In this document: in pieces, positions 8,380 to 17,436 of the stretch
Layout of the letters: the number at the start of each line of letters is the position of its first letter
Position numbering within the stretch: position 1 is the first letter of the stretch
Assembly (NCBI GenBank): GCA_910578395.1
Contig: CAJTPZ010000004.1
Coordinates: forward strand, 186,001 to 250,000
Direction of reading: 5' to 3'
Length of the DNA stretch: 64,000 nt
Source of the DNA: an uncultured Muribaculaceae bacterium
GTDB taxonomy: Bacteria > Bacteroidota > Bacteroidia > Bacteroidales > Muribaculaceae
Notes under the pieces: model-generated
The model's input: only the letters and a program-made list of their open reading frames with translations
What the model was told of the DNA's origin: nothing
Database searches by the model: none
Made by a program: the position numbers and the translations under genes

Positions 8380-9924
8380 ATGGAAAGGAAAGTAAGAGTA
8401 AGATTCGCACCGTCGCCGACCGGTCCCCTGCATATAGGCGGAGCCCGCACGGCACTCTATAATTATCTCTTCGCACGCCAGCATGGCGGAGAAATGATAC
8501 TTCGCATCGAGGACACAGACTCGCAGAGATTTGTACCAGGCGCTGAAGAATATATCAATGAATCGCTCGCATGGCTCGGCATCGGTATCGACGAGGGCGT
8601 AAAAGAGGGGGGATCCTACGGTCCTTACCGCCAAAGCGAACGTCGCGACATATACCGGAAACATGTGCAGCAGCTTCTCGACAGCGGCAAAGCCTACATC
8701 GCGTTTGACACGCCGGAGGAACTTGATGCCGCCCGTCAGTCGACTCCCAATTTCCAATATGACGCTTCGACGCGCATGAACATGCGCAACTCACTGTCGA
8801 TGGATAAAGAGGAAGTAGACAAACTGATTGCCGACGGGACAAAATATGTAGTCAGATTCAAGATCGAGCCGGGACGTGCCGTGGTAGTCGACGACATGCT
8901 GCGTGGCGAGGTTACCATAAAGAGCGATATCCTGGACGACAAAGTCCTCTACAAGAGCGCCGACGATCTGCCTACCTATCATCTTGCCAATATAGTGGAC
9001 GACCACCTGATGGAAGTCAGCCACGTGATCAGAGGTGAAGAGTGGCTTCCTTCGGCGCCACTACATGTACTTCTCTACGAGGCATTCGGCTGGACCGATA
9101 CAATGCCCAGATTCGTGCATCTTCCGCTGCTGCTTAAGCCTGACGGCAAAGGAAAGCTGTCAAAGCGCGACGGAGACCGTCTCGGCTTCCCGGTGTTCCC
9201 ACTTGAGTGGCACGACCCTAAGAGCGGTGAAATTTCGAGCGGATACCGTGAGAAAGGCTACCTGCCCGATGCCGTAGTCAATTTCCTCGCTCTGCTCGGA
9301 TGGAATCCCGGCGATGACACTGAAATCATGTCGATGGATGAGCTGATAAAGAAATTTTCTTTTGACCACTGTTCACGCGCCGGTGCCAAATTTGCTTTTG
9401 AAAAAGGCAAATGGTTCAACCATACATACATTCAAGAGAAGTCAGATGAAGAGCTTGCTCAGCTGTTCATGCCTGTGCTTGCCCAAGAAGGTGTCGACAC
9501 AACAAACTTCACCCCCGACTATATAGCTAAAGCCACAGGCATGGTCAAGGGTCGTGTAAACTTCATAGGCGAGCTTTGGGACAATGCCAAGTTCTTCTTC
9601 TGCGCACCCGACTGCTACGATGCAAAATCGGTAAAAAAACGCTGGACCGAAGGAATGGGCGGCATCATGAAGGAACTTACCGACGTGCTTGATGAGTTTG
9701 ACGATTTCACATCTGATGAAATCGAACCGCGGGTGCTCGGCTGGATTGAAGAGAAAGGATACCATCTGGGTAATGTGATGAACGCGTTTAGACTCGCCGT
9801 TGTGGGAGAATGCAAAGGCCCCCACATGTTTAACATCACGGCTCTTCTTGGCAAAGAGGAAACTCTTAGCCGCATACACACAGCAGTCAGCCGTCTCGGT
9901 TACGGACCGGCCAATGCAGAATGA
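8380..9924 (+). CDS. gltX: Glutamyl-tRNA synthetase
   Basis: A class I aminoacyl-tRNA synthetase of 514 residues that charges tRNA-Glu with glutamate in the cytoplasm. It opens with [20 protein letters not shown], which contains the HIGH-type signature. It continues with the catalytic-domain blocks [11 protein letters not shown] and [20 protein letters not shown], and has the KMSKS-type loop as KLSKRDGD at about residue 261. The C-terminal helical anticodon-binding part is complete. The length is normal for the long Bacteroidetes form. The stop overlaps the start of the next gene (ATGA). A tRNA-Glu gene lies elsewhere in this window, near 42400. Confidence 0.97.
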   Translation: MERKVRVRFAPSPTGPLHIGGARTALYNYLFARQHGGEMILRIEDTDSQRFVPGAEEYINESLAWLGIGIDEGVKEGGSYGPYRQSERRDIYRKHVQQLLDSGKAYIAFDTPEELDAARQSTPNFQYDASTRMNMRNSLSMDKEEVDKLIADGTKYVVRFKIEPGRAVVVDDMLRGEVTIKSDILDDKVLYKSADDLPTYHLANIVDDHLMEVSHVIRGEEWLPSAPLHVLLYEAFGWTDTMPRFVHLPLLLKPDGKGKLSKRDGDRLGFPVFPLEWHDPKSGEISSGYREKGYLPDAVVNFLALLGWNPGDDTEIMSMDELIKKFSFDHCSRAGAKFAFEKGKWFNHTYIQEKSDEELAQLFMPVLAQEGVDTTNFTPDYIAKATGMVKGRVNFIGELWDNAKFFFCAPDCYDAKSVKKRWTEGMGGIMKELTDVLDEFDDFTSDEIEPRVLGWIEEKGYHLGNVMNAFRLAVVGECKGPHMFNITALLGKEETLSRIHTAVSRLGYGPANAE

Positions 9925-10952
9925 GACGAATACTGTCCATAACTTTATTTTGTGCCATGGCCGCATTGACGGTCATGGCACAAAAGCCTTGTCCGGTGTG
10001 GAGTGTGGATTTCAAAACCATATTCGACAACCGTGAGGGAGATGCCGTCTACAACGAAGCGCAGACTTTTTTCATGACCCAGCTTGCCCCTGAAATCGGG
10101 CTGAGTATCGATAACGGACGCCACACTGTGGCCGGAGGCGTTGTGTGGACTCAACCTATCGGTTGCGAGTGGGACGGGCACAAGATATCCCCTACCCTAT
10201 ACTACCGCTACCGGCATGGTGGAGTGGAAGGATGGCTGGGAATGTTCGGACGCGATCAACTTGCGCGTCGTTTACCGGATTATATCTGGAACGACTCGAC
10301 ATATTATGTACAGCGCAACATAAGGGGCGCAGGCATAGTGCTACGCGGCAGTCACGGATTTATGGAAGGTGTCGTAGACTGGCGCGGGATGCAGACCGAG
10401 AGACAGCGCGAGGCTTTCAACATAATTGTCGACGGCGAATGGCGTAAAGGCGAAGAGAGTGTGCTTGTTGCCGGCGGCACCGCTATGATGAACCACCTGG
10501 CCCGGCGCAAAAACTCTCCGGACGAAGAGCGAGTCGTAGACAATTTCATCGCCAATCCATATATCGGTGTAGATTTCACATCTAAAGCGGCATGGGCCGA
10601 CACACTTACCCTGAAAGCCGGCGTGCTCGGATCAATGACACGCGACCGCGGCCTTAACCACAAATGGGTAAGCCGCGCGGGCGCATGGATCGAAGGATAC
10701 CTCGGCTGGAAACGACTGAGCGTGAGAGAGGAAATATATACCGGAGGACGGCTGTTTCCATACTACAACCGTTACGGCGCGATTCTCGACCAAGGAGAAC
10801 CTTTTTACGCATCTCCATGGTACAGCCGCACCGACATCGGTTACGCACTTATCAAAAGTAACCATGTAAAACTGGAAGCCTCACTTGATTTTCACGCTGC
10901 CAAGGACAATTTAAGTTTTTACCAGCGGCTAATACTACAAGTGAATTTCTAA
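9921..10952 (+). CDS. Exported outer-membrane-like protein, unknown function
   Basis: A 343-residue protein with a signal peptide ([20 protein letters not shown]). The mature part alternates hydrophobic and polar residues, is rich in Gly, Tyr, Trp and Arg, and ends in an aromatic residue (RLILQVNF). These are the marks of an outer-membrane beta barrel with C-terminal Phe. No substrate-specific motif is recognised. The four-base overlap with gltX suggests at least partial co-transcription, although the functions seem unrelated. It could share a transcript with the downstream GH127-type enzyme, 42 bases on, and serve glycan handling, but that is speculation. Confidence 0.6.
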   Translation: MRRILSITLFCAMAALTVMAQKPCPVWSVDFKTIFDNREGDAVYNEAQTFFMTQLAPEIGLSIDNGRHTVAGGVVWTQPIGCEWDGHKISPTLYYRYRHGGVEGWLGMFGRDQLARRLPDYIWNDSTYYVQRNIRGAGIVLRGSHGFMEGVVDWRGMQTERQREAFNIIVDGEWRKGEESVLVAGGTAMMNHLARRKNSPDEERVVDNFIANPYIGVDFTSKAAWADTLTLKAGVLGSMTRDRGLNHKWVSRAGAWIEGYLGWKRLSVREEIYTGGRLFPYYNRYGAILDQGEPFYASPWYSRTDIGYALIKSNHVKLEASLDFHAAKDNLSFYQRLILQVNF

Positions 10953-10994
10953 AAAATAAGAAACTATAGACCCATCACATACACATTTTCAACC

Positions 10995-13022
10995 ATGAAA
11001 CACATCTTGTCATCGGCTGCCTGCGGAATTCTGCTGCTTGCAACCTCATGCGGCGGCAACGCCGGCATCGAGTCGAAAACAGTAGAGCGTCCGTTTATGC
11101 CTGCATTGAGCGACACGGCATCAATGCGCCCGCTCGCTTTGATGAAATTGCCTGCCGGCTCAATCAAGCCAGAAGGATGGCTACTGAAACAACTTGAGCT
11201 GCAACGTGACGGACTGAACGGTCATCTTGGCGAAATAAGCGCATGGCTTGACCGCAACAATAACGCGTGGCTTGTCGAAGGGGGTGACCGCGGCTGGGAA
11301 GAAGTACCGTACTGGCTACGCGGCTACAGTCATCTGGCTTATCTGCTTGAGGACAAGGATATGCTTAAAGAAACCCAATTCTGGATAGAGGCTGTGCTCA
11401 ACTCACAGAAGGAGGACGGATATTTCGGTCCCTTGAACCTGCGCAATGGCAAACCGGAGGTGTGGGCCCAGATGGTGATGCTCTGGACTCTTCAAAACTA
11501 CTATGAGTTCACATCGGACGAGCGTGTCCTTCCTTTCATGCGCCGCTATTTTGAATGGGAGATGGCACAGCCCGATGAAAATTTCCTGAAAGATTACTGG
11601 GAGAACTGCCGCGGCGGCGACAACATGTGGAGCGTGATATGGTATTATGGCAAAACAGGCGACGCATCAGTGCTTCCTCTCATCGAGAAAATCCACCGGA
11701 ACAATGCCGACTGCACCAATCCGGCCGCTCTTCCCAACTGGCACAATGTGAACATCGCGCAATATTTCCGCGAACCTGCCGAACTGTATATGATCACCGG
11801 TGATTCCACCATGCTTTCCGCATCCTACAACGTGCATGACCTTATACGCCGCACCTACGGCCAGGTGCCCGGAGGAATGTTCGGAGCAGACGAAAACGCC
11901 CGAATCGGATATATCGATCCGCGGCAAGGCACCGAGACCTGCGGTTTTGCCGAACAAATACTGTCGGACGGCGTGATGCTCGGTATCACCGCCGATCCAC
12001 TCTGGGCTGAGAACATGGAGGACATCGCTTTCAATTCTTTCCCAGCCGCGATGATGCCCGACCTTAAGGCCCTGCGCTATATCACATCACCCAACCACAC
12101 TGTGAGCGACTCCAAGAACCACCATCCGGGCATTGACAACCGTGGTCCGTTTCTTAACATGAACCCGTTTAGCTCACGCTGCTGCCAGCACAACCATGGT
12201 CTCGGATGGCCGTCGTTCACACAATCGCTTGCCTTCACAACCAACGACAACGGCGTGGCATATACGGTATACGCTCCTAATCAGGCGACAATAACTGTGG
12301 CCGACGGCAAAAAAGTGACAATCACAGAAGATACACGCTATCCATTCAGCGACACACTGCGCTTTGTGATCACAGCACCTGAAAAGGCTGAATTCCCAAT
12401 CTATTTCCGCATACCGTCGTGGACACACGACGCAAAAGCTATGGTAAACGGCAAAAACGCAGGCACTCCGGAAGCGGGCACTTATCTACGTCTTAAAGGC
12501 GAATGGAAAGACGGCGACACTGTGGAGCTTGTCTTCCCGATGGAACTGAGTCTGCGCCGCTGGCCTACCAACCGGAACAGTGCATCGGTCAACTATGGTC
12601 CTCTTACACTCTCGCTCCGCATAGACGAACGCTATGAAAAAGTGAACTCCGCAGAAATGGCCATCGGCGACTCACGGTGGCAGGAAGGCGCCGATCCGGA
12701 AAAGTGGCCTACATACGAGATCTATGCCGACTCACCATGGAACTATTCTCTGATCATTCCTGAAAGCGACCCGTTTGGCGATTTCAAAGTGAGCCGTCTT
12801 CCATGGCCGGAAGACAACCAGCCATTCTCTCTGCAGGGAGTGCCTCTTGAAGTGACAGCTACCGGCCGCCTCATACCTAACTGGACTATCGATGAAACCG
12901 GACTGACCGGTGTACTGCCCAGAGAAGATGCTAAACGTGCCGAGGAGATCGACGATATAACCCTTGTGCCAATGGGAGCCGCAAGACTCAGAATTTCATC
13001 ATTCCCCACATCGGAAAAATAA
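10995..13022 (+). CDS. GH127-type beta-L-arabinofuranosidase lipoprotein
   Basis: A 675-residue lipoprotein (lipobox LLLATSC, acceptor Cys19) with the (alpha/alpha)6-barrel signatures of the DUF1680/GH127 group: GGDRGWEEVPYWLRGYSHLAY, SQKEDGYFGP, WENCRGGDNMW. The zinc-cysteine site is intact: Glu314 and Cys316 in TETCGF, and the vicinal pair Cys396-Cys397 in SRCCQHNHG. That gives the 80-residue spacing close to the 77 in the Bifidobacterium HypBA1 enzyme, where the first of the pair is the nucleophile. It likely releases L-arabinofuranose, or a related sugar, from plant glycans. No SusC/SusD pair is nearby, so this is an isolated enzyme. GH146 is an alternative subfamily. Confidence 0.85.
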   Translation: MKHILSSAACGILLLATSCGGNAGIESKTVERPFMPALSDTASMRPLALMKLPAGSIKPEGWLLKQLELQRDGLNGHLGEISAWLDRNNNAWLVEGGDRGWEEVPYWLRGYSHLAYLLEDKDMLKETQFWIEAVLNSQKEDGYFGPLNLRNGKPEVWAQMVMLWTLQNYYEFTSDERVLPFMRRYFEWEMAQPDENFLKDYWENCRGGDNMWSVIWYYGKTGDASVLPLIEKIHRNNADCTNPAALPNWHNVNIAQYFREPAELYMITGDSTMLSASYNVHDLIRRTYGQVPGGMFGADENARIGYIDPRQGTETCGFAEQILSDGVMLGITADPLWAENMEDIAFNSFPAAMMPDLKALRYITSPNHTVSDSKNHHPGIDNRGPFLNMNPFSSRCCQHNHGLGWPSFTQSLAFTTNDNGVAYTVYAPNQATITVADGKKVTITEDTRYPFSDTLRFVITAPEKAEFPIYFRIPSWTHDAKAMVNGKNAGTPEAGTYLRLKGEWKDGDTVELVFPMELSLRRWPTNRNSASVNYGPLTLSLRIDERYEKVNSAEMAIGDSRWQEGADPEKWPTYEIYADSPWNYSLIIPESDPFGDFKVSRLPWPEDNQPFSLQGVPLEVTATGRLIPNWTIDETGLTGVLPREDAKRAEEIDDITLVPMGAARLRISSFPTSEK

Positions 13023-13069
13023 CAACCCGGGAGGAATGGCCATTTAACACACCGTGGAGGCGGTGAAGG

Positions 13070-13114
13070 AAGTAAGTTTGCAGCGTAAACGATCGTTGCA
13101 AACTTACTTTTTTT
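13070..13114 (+). terminator. Intrinsic terminator between the GH127 gene and the capsid cassette
   Basis: Bases 13070-13082 pair perfectly with 13097-13109 (AAGTAAGTTTGCA/TGCAAACTTACTT), and a T-run follows. It should end the gltX-to-GH127 transcript. The left arm also contains TAAGTTTG, a match to the -7 promoter element, only about 50 bases before the next start codon, so the same bases may also form the cassette promoter. Confidence 0.8.
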
Positions 13115-13124
13115 ATTACAAACT

Positions 13125-13442
13125 ATGGAAAACAAAAAAACACCTACCGAAGAGCCATCCAAAGCAGCAGATGAAGCAACCAGCACAAAGGAACAAGATG
13201 AGACTCTGACGACAGAACCGACAGAGACAACAACCGAAGAACCAGAGCCGATTCTTACACATGAAGAGATGAAACGCCTCGTAAACGAGGCAGAGGAACG
13301 AGGCTATCTGCGTGGCCGAAACGAGGCGGTGGATGTGCTTATGGAGCGCCCGGATCATGAAGCGGCAAGAATGCCGGAGATACAGGACGAAGAGGATCCC
13401 GTAATGATACTGCGGCAGATGCGCAGAAGCGTGTGGGACTAA
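13125..13442 (+). CDS. Small acidic protein heading a phage-head-like cassette
   Basis: A 105-residue protein. The first 45 residues are low-complexity Glu/Thr/Lys/Pro (TTEPTETTTEEPEP), and the second half looks folded or helical (THEEMKRLVNEAEERGYLRGRNEAVDVL, ending MILRQMRRSVWD). It lies 74 bases before the capsid-like gene on the same strand. Its charge, helicity and position just before a capsid gene suit a scaffold-like or cargo protein, but no family is recognised and the role is inference. No signal peptide is present, so it is cytoplasmic. Confidence 0.6.
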   Translation: MENKKTPTEEPSKAADEATSTKEQDETLTTEPTETTTEEPEPILTHEEMKRLVNEAEERGYLRGRNEAVDVLMERPDHEAARMPEIQDEEDPVMILRQMRRSVWD

Positions 13443-13515
13443 AGCCAAATACCAATCAGGCGCACAAACCATGCGCCCATACAACAAAAAACCAATCCTT
13501 AATAACTTAAATACT

Positions 13516-14913
13516 ATGACTTTCAAGAAAATCATCAAGACCGTGCTCAATGTGCTCAAGTTAGTGGCAGTAAAAATGATCGATGCGATGCGAAAACACA
13601 ACGGCCCGATCACAGTAGCCGGACTTGCAGCCACCGCCACCTATTTCCTTCTTGGCGGTGATGACGGCGGCACAGGCACAACCATGGCTGTTGTGCTTGC
13701 CGGAATGGCCGGAGGCTCAGGTGTCGACGGCGCTCCGCTGACAGTGGCCAACAGCCGTGAGGCATCGTCCGAGTTACTGAAATCGGCAGTCGACCGACGT
13801 GTAGTGAAAATACGCCCCATGGCTACTCCTGTCGACCAGATCTCAAGATGGGGCGGATGCCGGGTTATCGGCAGCATGAAAGCCGACTACTACTCGGTAG
13901 ACAACAAACCGATGACCGACAAGGTGGCAGCAGCATCGGAGGCCGACACGGGTGTAGTGACCGTAAAAATGGAGAATCCTGCACGTTTCTCTATCTCCGA
14001 TACTGTGCTTGTGCCTTCGGTTACCGCACAGGATGCCAACGGAAAGGCTTGCGGGAGTCTGGTGCTCTATGTAGCAGGAAGAGACTCGGCAAATATCTCG
14101 GTCATGTCGGTAAACAACTACATGGGAGGCGCGGCCGCCGTGCCATCGCTTGCAGCCGGAACCGAGATGGTGAGAATGGGTCGAGCAGCAGCGGAACTGG
14201 ACGTACAAACGGCTCAATATGAGGCGATACCTACAAAAGAATACAATCTATGCCAGATATTCAAGGCTCAAATAGAGCACAGCGCACTGATGAAACTCTC
14301 TGACAAAGAAGTGGGATGGACCATGAGCGATCAAGAGGAATCGGCAATAGTGGATATGCGTCTGGGCATGGAAAAGAGTTTTCTTTTCGGCAGCCGCATG
14401 CGCCTGACCGATCCTTACAAACAGGAAGAGGTGATGCTGACCGGCGGTATCTGGAATCAGGCGGGCAAGGAGTCAAGCTATACAACAATGGACAATGAAA
14501 CTCTGGTTGAAATCACACGGGAAGCATTCACCGGCTGCGGCGGCTCTTCCAAGAAAATTCTCGTAGGCGGCAGTGAACTGATAGCTGCACTCAACTCGAT
14601 GGAGCACCAGCATGTGGTAGTCGGGCAGAACAATGTGACCCGCTGGGGTCTCGACTTCACCGAAATACGCACCAAATTCGGAACGCTCTATGTAGTGATG
14701 AGTGAAGTGTTCGACCAGTGCGGACATGGGGCCGACGGTCTTGTAATCGATCCGGAATACATCACAAAATACTCGCATATACCGTTCAGCACCGAACGGC
14801 TTAATCTGCGCAACAGCGGCCAACGAAATACCGATGCTGTCGTAATCACCGAAGCAAGCTGCCTTGTTCTCCGCTATCCCTCGGCACACATGAGAGTCAT
14901 CAAAAAAGCGTGA
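13516..14913 (+). CDS. Phage major-capsid-like protein (SU10/DUF5309 type)
   Basis: A 465-residue protein from the ATG at 13516, which follows an AT-rich leader; an in-frame ATG at 13471 would add 15 residues. From about residue 75 the layout matches HK97-fold capsids of the SU10 type: SSELLKSAVDRRVVKIRPMATPVDQI, the central KEYNLCQIFKAQIEHSALM block, then SFLFGSRM, TGGIWNQ, KKILVGGSELIAAL, FGTLYVVMSEVF and a final beta segment SCLVLRYPSAHMRVI. The first 70 residues are unusual: a basic amphipathic stretch and one or two hydrophobic Gly/Ala-rich segments (ITVAGLAATATYFLLGG, MAVVLAGMAGG). The neck-like and portal genes follow at short spacing. No frame break is seen. Confidence 0.7.
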   Translation: MTFKKIIKTVLNVLKLVAVKMIDAMRKHNGPITVAGLAATATYFLLGGDDGGTGTTMAVVLAGMAGGSGVDGAPLTVANSREASSELLKSAVDRRVVKIRPMATPVDQISRWGGCRVIGSMKADYYSVDNKPMTDKVAAASEADTGVVTVKMENPARFSISDTVLVPSVTAQDANGKACGSLVLYVAGRDSANISVMSVNNYMGGAAAVPSLAAGTEMVRMGRAAAELDVQTAQYEAIPTKEYNLCQIFKAQIEHSALMKLSDKEVGWTMSDQEESAIVDMRLGMEKSFLFGSRMRLTDPYKQEEVMLTGGIWNQAGKESSYTTMDNETLVEITREAFTGCGGSSKKILVGGSELIAALNSMEHQHVVVGQNNVTRWGLDFTEIRTKFGTLYVVMSEVFDQCGHGADGLVIDPEYITKYSHIPFSTERLNLRNSGQRNTDAVVITEASCLVLRYPSAHMRVIKKA

Positions 14914-14919
14914 CATGCC

Positions 14920-15450
14920 ATGCTGACAACCTATACGAAAGACCAACTCATGGCGCAGTGGCGACTGCGCCATGGGCTTGAACCAATGAGGGGTGACCTT
15001 ACTGTCGAACTGGATGGCATAGACAGTGAAGCCTGGGATAATGCAGGACTCATGGACTGGTGGACAGAAATGACAGCCAATGCTCCGGCTGAAATGTTTG
15101 AGCAGAGGGAATTATGGACACGATGCACTGCCAAAACCGCTTCAGGCGGCGGAACAGATATTGAACTTCCGGCATCGTCAGGATGCCGCCGTATAATCAG
15201 TGTGAAACTTAGCGGCTGGAAACGAGAAGGACGCTTAGTGACTCCCGACAGCCAAGAGGCCCACCTACAGAAATGGGAATACACCCAGGCCGGAGCAGAA
15301 TCGCCGGTGGCGATCGTCTATTCACCACTGCATATGAGATGTTTTCCGGAAGGAGAGGCTGTTGAAAGTCTACGTGCTATCACCGATGGAGACGGCGAAA
15401 CTTTTACAATGGACAGCGCACTTTTGGCGACAATGAATAAATACAGCTAA
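14920..15450 (+). CDS. Neck/head-completion-like protein of the capsid cassette
   Basis: A 176-residue cytoplasmic protein that starts six bases after the capsid-like gene and ends ten bases before the portal gene. It has an acidic N-terminal half (ELDGIDSEAWDNAGLMDWWTEM) and a beta-rich C-terminal half (CRRIISVKLSGWKREGRLV, then SPVAIVYSPLHMRCFPEGEAVESLRAI). Size and position suit a head-tail connector or neck protein, but I recognise no named family, so the role rests on context. The frame is intact and its codon use looks like that of its neighbours. Confidence 0.5.
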   Translation: MLTTYTKDQLMAQWRLRHGLEPMRGDLTVELDGIDSEAWDNAGLMDWWTEMTANAPAEMFEQRELWTRCTAKTASGGGTDIELPASSGCRRIISVKLSGWKREGRLVTPDSQEAHLQKWEYTQAGAESPVAIVYSPLHMRCFPEGEAVESLRAITDGDGETFTMDSALLATMNKYS

Positions 15451-15460
15451 ACCTATTATT

Positions 15461-16870
15461 ATGAAGACAATGATGGACAAGGCGCTTGAAGCATGGACGG
15501 CATGTGCAGAACTAAGAGCACGCCGAGAACGCTACAAGCGTTTCACCTATGGCCGCCAATGGGATGATCCTGTCAGAGATCCCGATACCGGAAAAGTGAC
15601 CACCGAACGGGAAGTACTGTCACGAGACGGTCGGCCACCCCTTACCAACAACATGATACGCCAACTTGTGAAATGCGTCGTGGGACGTTTCAGAGTCTAT
15701 AGACAGACATCGGAAGAGGCAATAAAGGCAGACCGTCATCTGGCCAGACTGCATATCGACAATGAACTCGACGAACTTGACAGCCGCCTGCTTGAGGAGT
15801 TCCTTATCTCAGGAGCGGCAGTACAGCGTATAGGGCATCTGCCTGGATGGAGTGACGAAAAAACAATTGTAAATAATGTGAGCCTATCACATTTTTTCCT
15901 GTCGATACCACGTGATCCGCGAGGACGGGACATAAGACTTGCAGGCATGTTGCACGACCTTACTCCCGAAGAAACAGTAATGGAATTCTGCGACAGAAGC
16001 AACCGACGCGCTACCGAAATCGCGGAAAAGCTGGAGGGAATGGCAAGCGAAAGCGCCGGTCTAAGCAGAGGAGAAGTATATTATGAGCCGGATTTCCATT
16101 ATTCAAACGATGCAGGGAAAGTGAGAGTGATCGAGGTTTGGGAATACAAGCCAGTACGCATACTACGCAGTCACGACAAAGCTGACGGGACTTACAGGGA
16201 ACTGCCGGCTGATGAACAGAACAATATCGACATAGAGAACGCCCGCCGGAAACCGAAAGGAATACCGGAAGTAAAAACCCGCATCGTGACCGAACGACGG
16301 TGGTGTGGCGCATGGTTTCTCGGAGACGGCACACTACTACGCGAACTGGTACTCGGAAGAGGCTGCTGCAACCCGTTTGCAGTGAAACTTTATCCGCTTG
16401 TCGACGGCGAAGTGCACTCTCTGGTGGAAGATGTGATCGATCAACAGAAATATGTGAACCGCCTTGTGAATCTGATAGACCGTATGATGGCAAGTTCTGC
16501 CAAAGGAGCATTGCTGTTTCCGGTTGATTGCCTTGCCGAAGGAATGGAACTGAAGCATGTAGCCAAAGCCTGGAGCGCTACCGACGGTATCATACCCTAT
16601 AAATTCCGTCCGGGCGACGAGTCTCCGAGACAACTGAACCCGTCGGTCGGCGACATAGGCGCCAAAGACCTTCTACGGCTGGAGATGCAGCTTTTTCACG
16701 ATGTATCGGGAGTGGGCGATGTGCTTATGGGACGTGATCCCGGAGGCGGCGCCGGAGCAGAACGATATGCCGCGCAGGTCGAAAACGCTACAATTGCAAT
16801 CAGGGATCTTATGGACACGTTTCTGTCGTTTCTGAGAAAACGCGACAAAAGACTCCGGATTATGCTCTGA
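15461..16870 (+). CDS. Phage portal-like protein
   Basis: A 469-residue protein with the expected portal features: RYKRFTYGRQWDD near the N-terminus, RPPLTNNMIRQLVKCVVGRFR, a LEEFLISGAAVQRIG segment, FLSIPRDPRGRDIRLAG, and the long-helix region DVIDQQKYVNRLVNLIDRMMASSAKGALLFP followed by DGIIPYKFRPGDE. The last third (LEMQLFHDVSGVGDVLMGRDPGGGAGAERYAAQ) matches the end of P22/SPP1-like portals, where empty rings contact DNA. It is short for a portal (usually 450-700) and ends soon after the helical region, so a C-terminal barrel may be missing. It follows the capsid gene instead of preceding it, which is the reverse of most phages. Confidence 0.7.
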   Translation: MKTMMDKALEAWTACAELRARRERYKRFTYGRQWDDPVRDPDTGKVTTEREVLSRDGRPPLTNNMIRQLVKCVVGRFRVYRQTSEEAIKADRHLARLHIDNELDELDSRLLEEFLISGAAVQRIGHLPGWSDEKTIVNNVSLSHFFLSIPRDPRGRDIRLAGMLHDLTPEETVMEFCDRSNRRATEIAEKLEGMASESAGLSRGEVYYEPDFHYSNDAGKVRVIEVWEYKPVRILRSHDKADGTYRELPADEQNNIDIENARRKPKGIPEVKTRIVTERRWCGAWFLGDGTLLRELVLGRGCCNPFAVKLYPLVDGEVHSLVEDVIDQQKYVNRLVNLIDRMMASSAKGALLFPVDCLAEGMELKHVAKAWSATDGIIPYKFRPGDESPRQLNPSVGDIGAKDLLRLEMQLFHDVSGVGDVLMGRDPGGGAGAERYAAQVENATIAIRDLMDTFLSFLRKRDKRLRIML

Positions 16871-17019
16871 ATGATTCAATCTCAAAAAATTCTACTCCAT
16901 ATACGATTTCGGATTATTTTCGTGCTGCAGATGTCACCTTTGAACACCGAGATACGTCATGTATATGAGATGTCCCGGAGATAGTCTTCAAAAAAGTATA
17001 ACTCAAATTTTAATCAACA

Positions 17020-17436
17020 ATGGATAGTTTCGATTTCGGACTGCTTATACCGATAGGTGTGTGCGTCGTGCTTCCGATTATGATCGTGTGGATCGTGTTC
17101 AAGGCAAAAACAAACAATGACAACAAACGTGCAGATGTTCTGATCAAGGCAATTGAGAACAACGCAAACATCGATGCCGAAAAACTGGCCGAAGCATTAG
17201 GCAAGCAGCAAATCTCTGCCAAAGAACTATTGAACAGACGGCTTTTGAGAGGTTGCATGTTTACGATTTTAGGCGTAGCATTCTCTATAATAGCCTTAAT
17301 GTGTTCTGCAGCACGTGAGGACATGCAGTTTATTTCTTATATCTTGGCAGCCTTAAGTTTTGCCGTCGGCATCGCATATCTTATCGTGTATTTCGTGACA
17401 CGTAATACGACAGCCGAAACCGAAGAGAACGAATGA
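17020..17436 (+). CDS. DUF6249-like membrane protein in a sigma-factor operon
   Basis: A 138-residue protein with one N-terminal membrane helix (LLIPIGVCVVLPIMIVWIVF), a soluble helical loop (DNKRADVLIKAIENNANIDAEKLAEAL), and two C-terminal helices (GCMFTILGVAFSIIALMCSA and ISYILAALSFAVGIAYLIVYF). This matches the DUF6249 membrane proteins that in Bacteroidales sit directly before an ECF sigma-factor gene. The stop overlaps the sigma-factor start by four bases. It probably senses or transmits an envelope signal to the sigma factor; that role is inferred from context. Confidence 0.65.
   Translation: MDSFDFGLLIPIGVCVVLPIMIVWIVFKAKTNNDNKRADVLIKAIENNANIDAEKLAEALGKQQISAKELLNRRLLRGCMFTILGVAFSIIALMCSAAREDMQFISYILAALSFAVGIAYLIVYFVTRNTTAETEENE

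Noticed and set aside
10995-13022. A polysaccharide utilisation locus around the GH127 gene
   Set aside because: No SusC/SusD pair, hybrid sensor or further glycoside hydrolases are adjacent; the only plug fragment is 11 kb away and broken.
13070-13114. The 13-bp inverted repeat as an insertion-sequence end or attachment site
   Set aside because: It is followed by a T-run and placed after a gene, so an intrinsic terminator explains it; no second copy was noticed.
13125-16870. Calling the capsid/portal genes a complete prophage
   Set aside because: No terminase, tail, lysis, integrase or attachment repeats were seen on either side; flanks are chromosomal genes.
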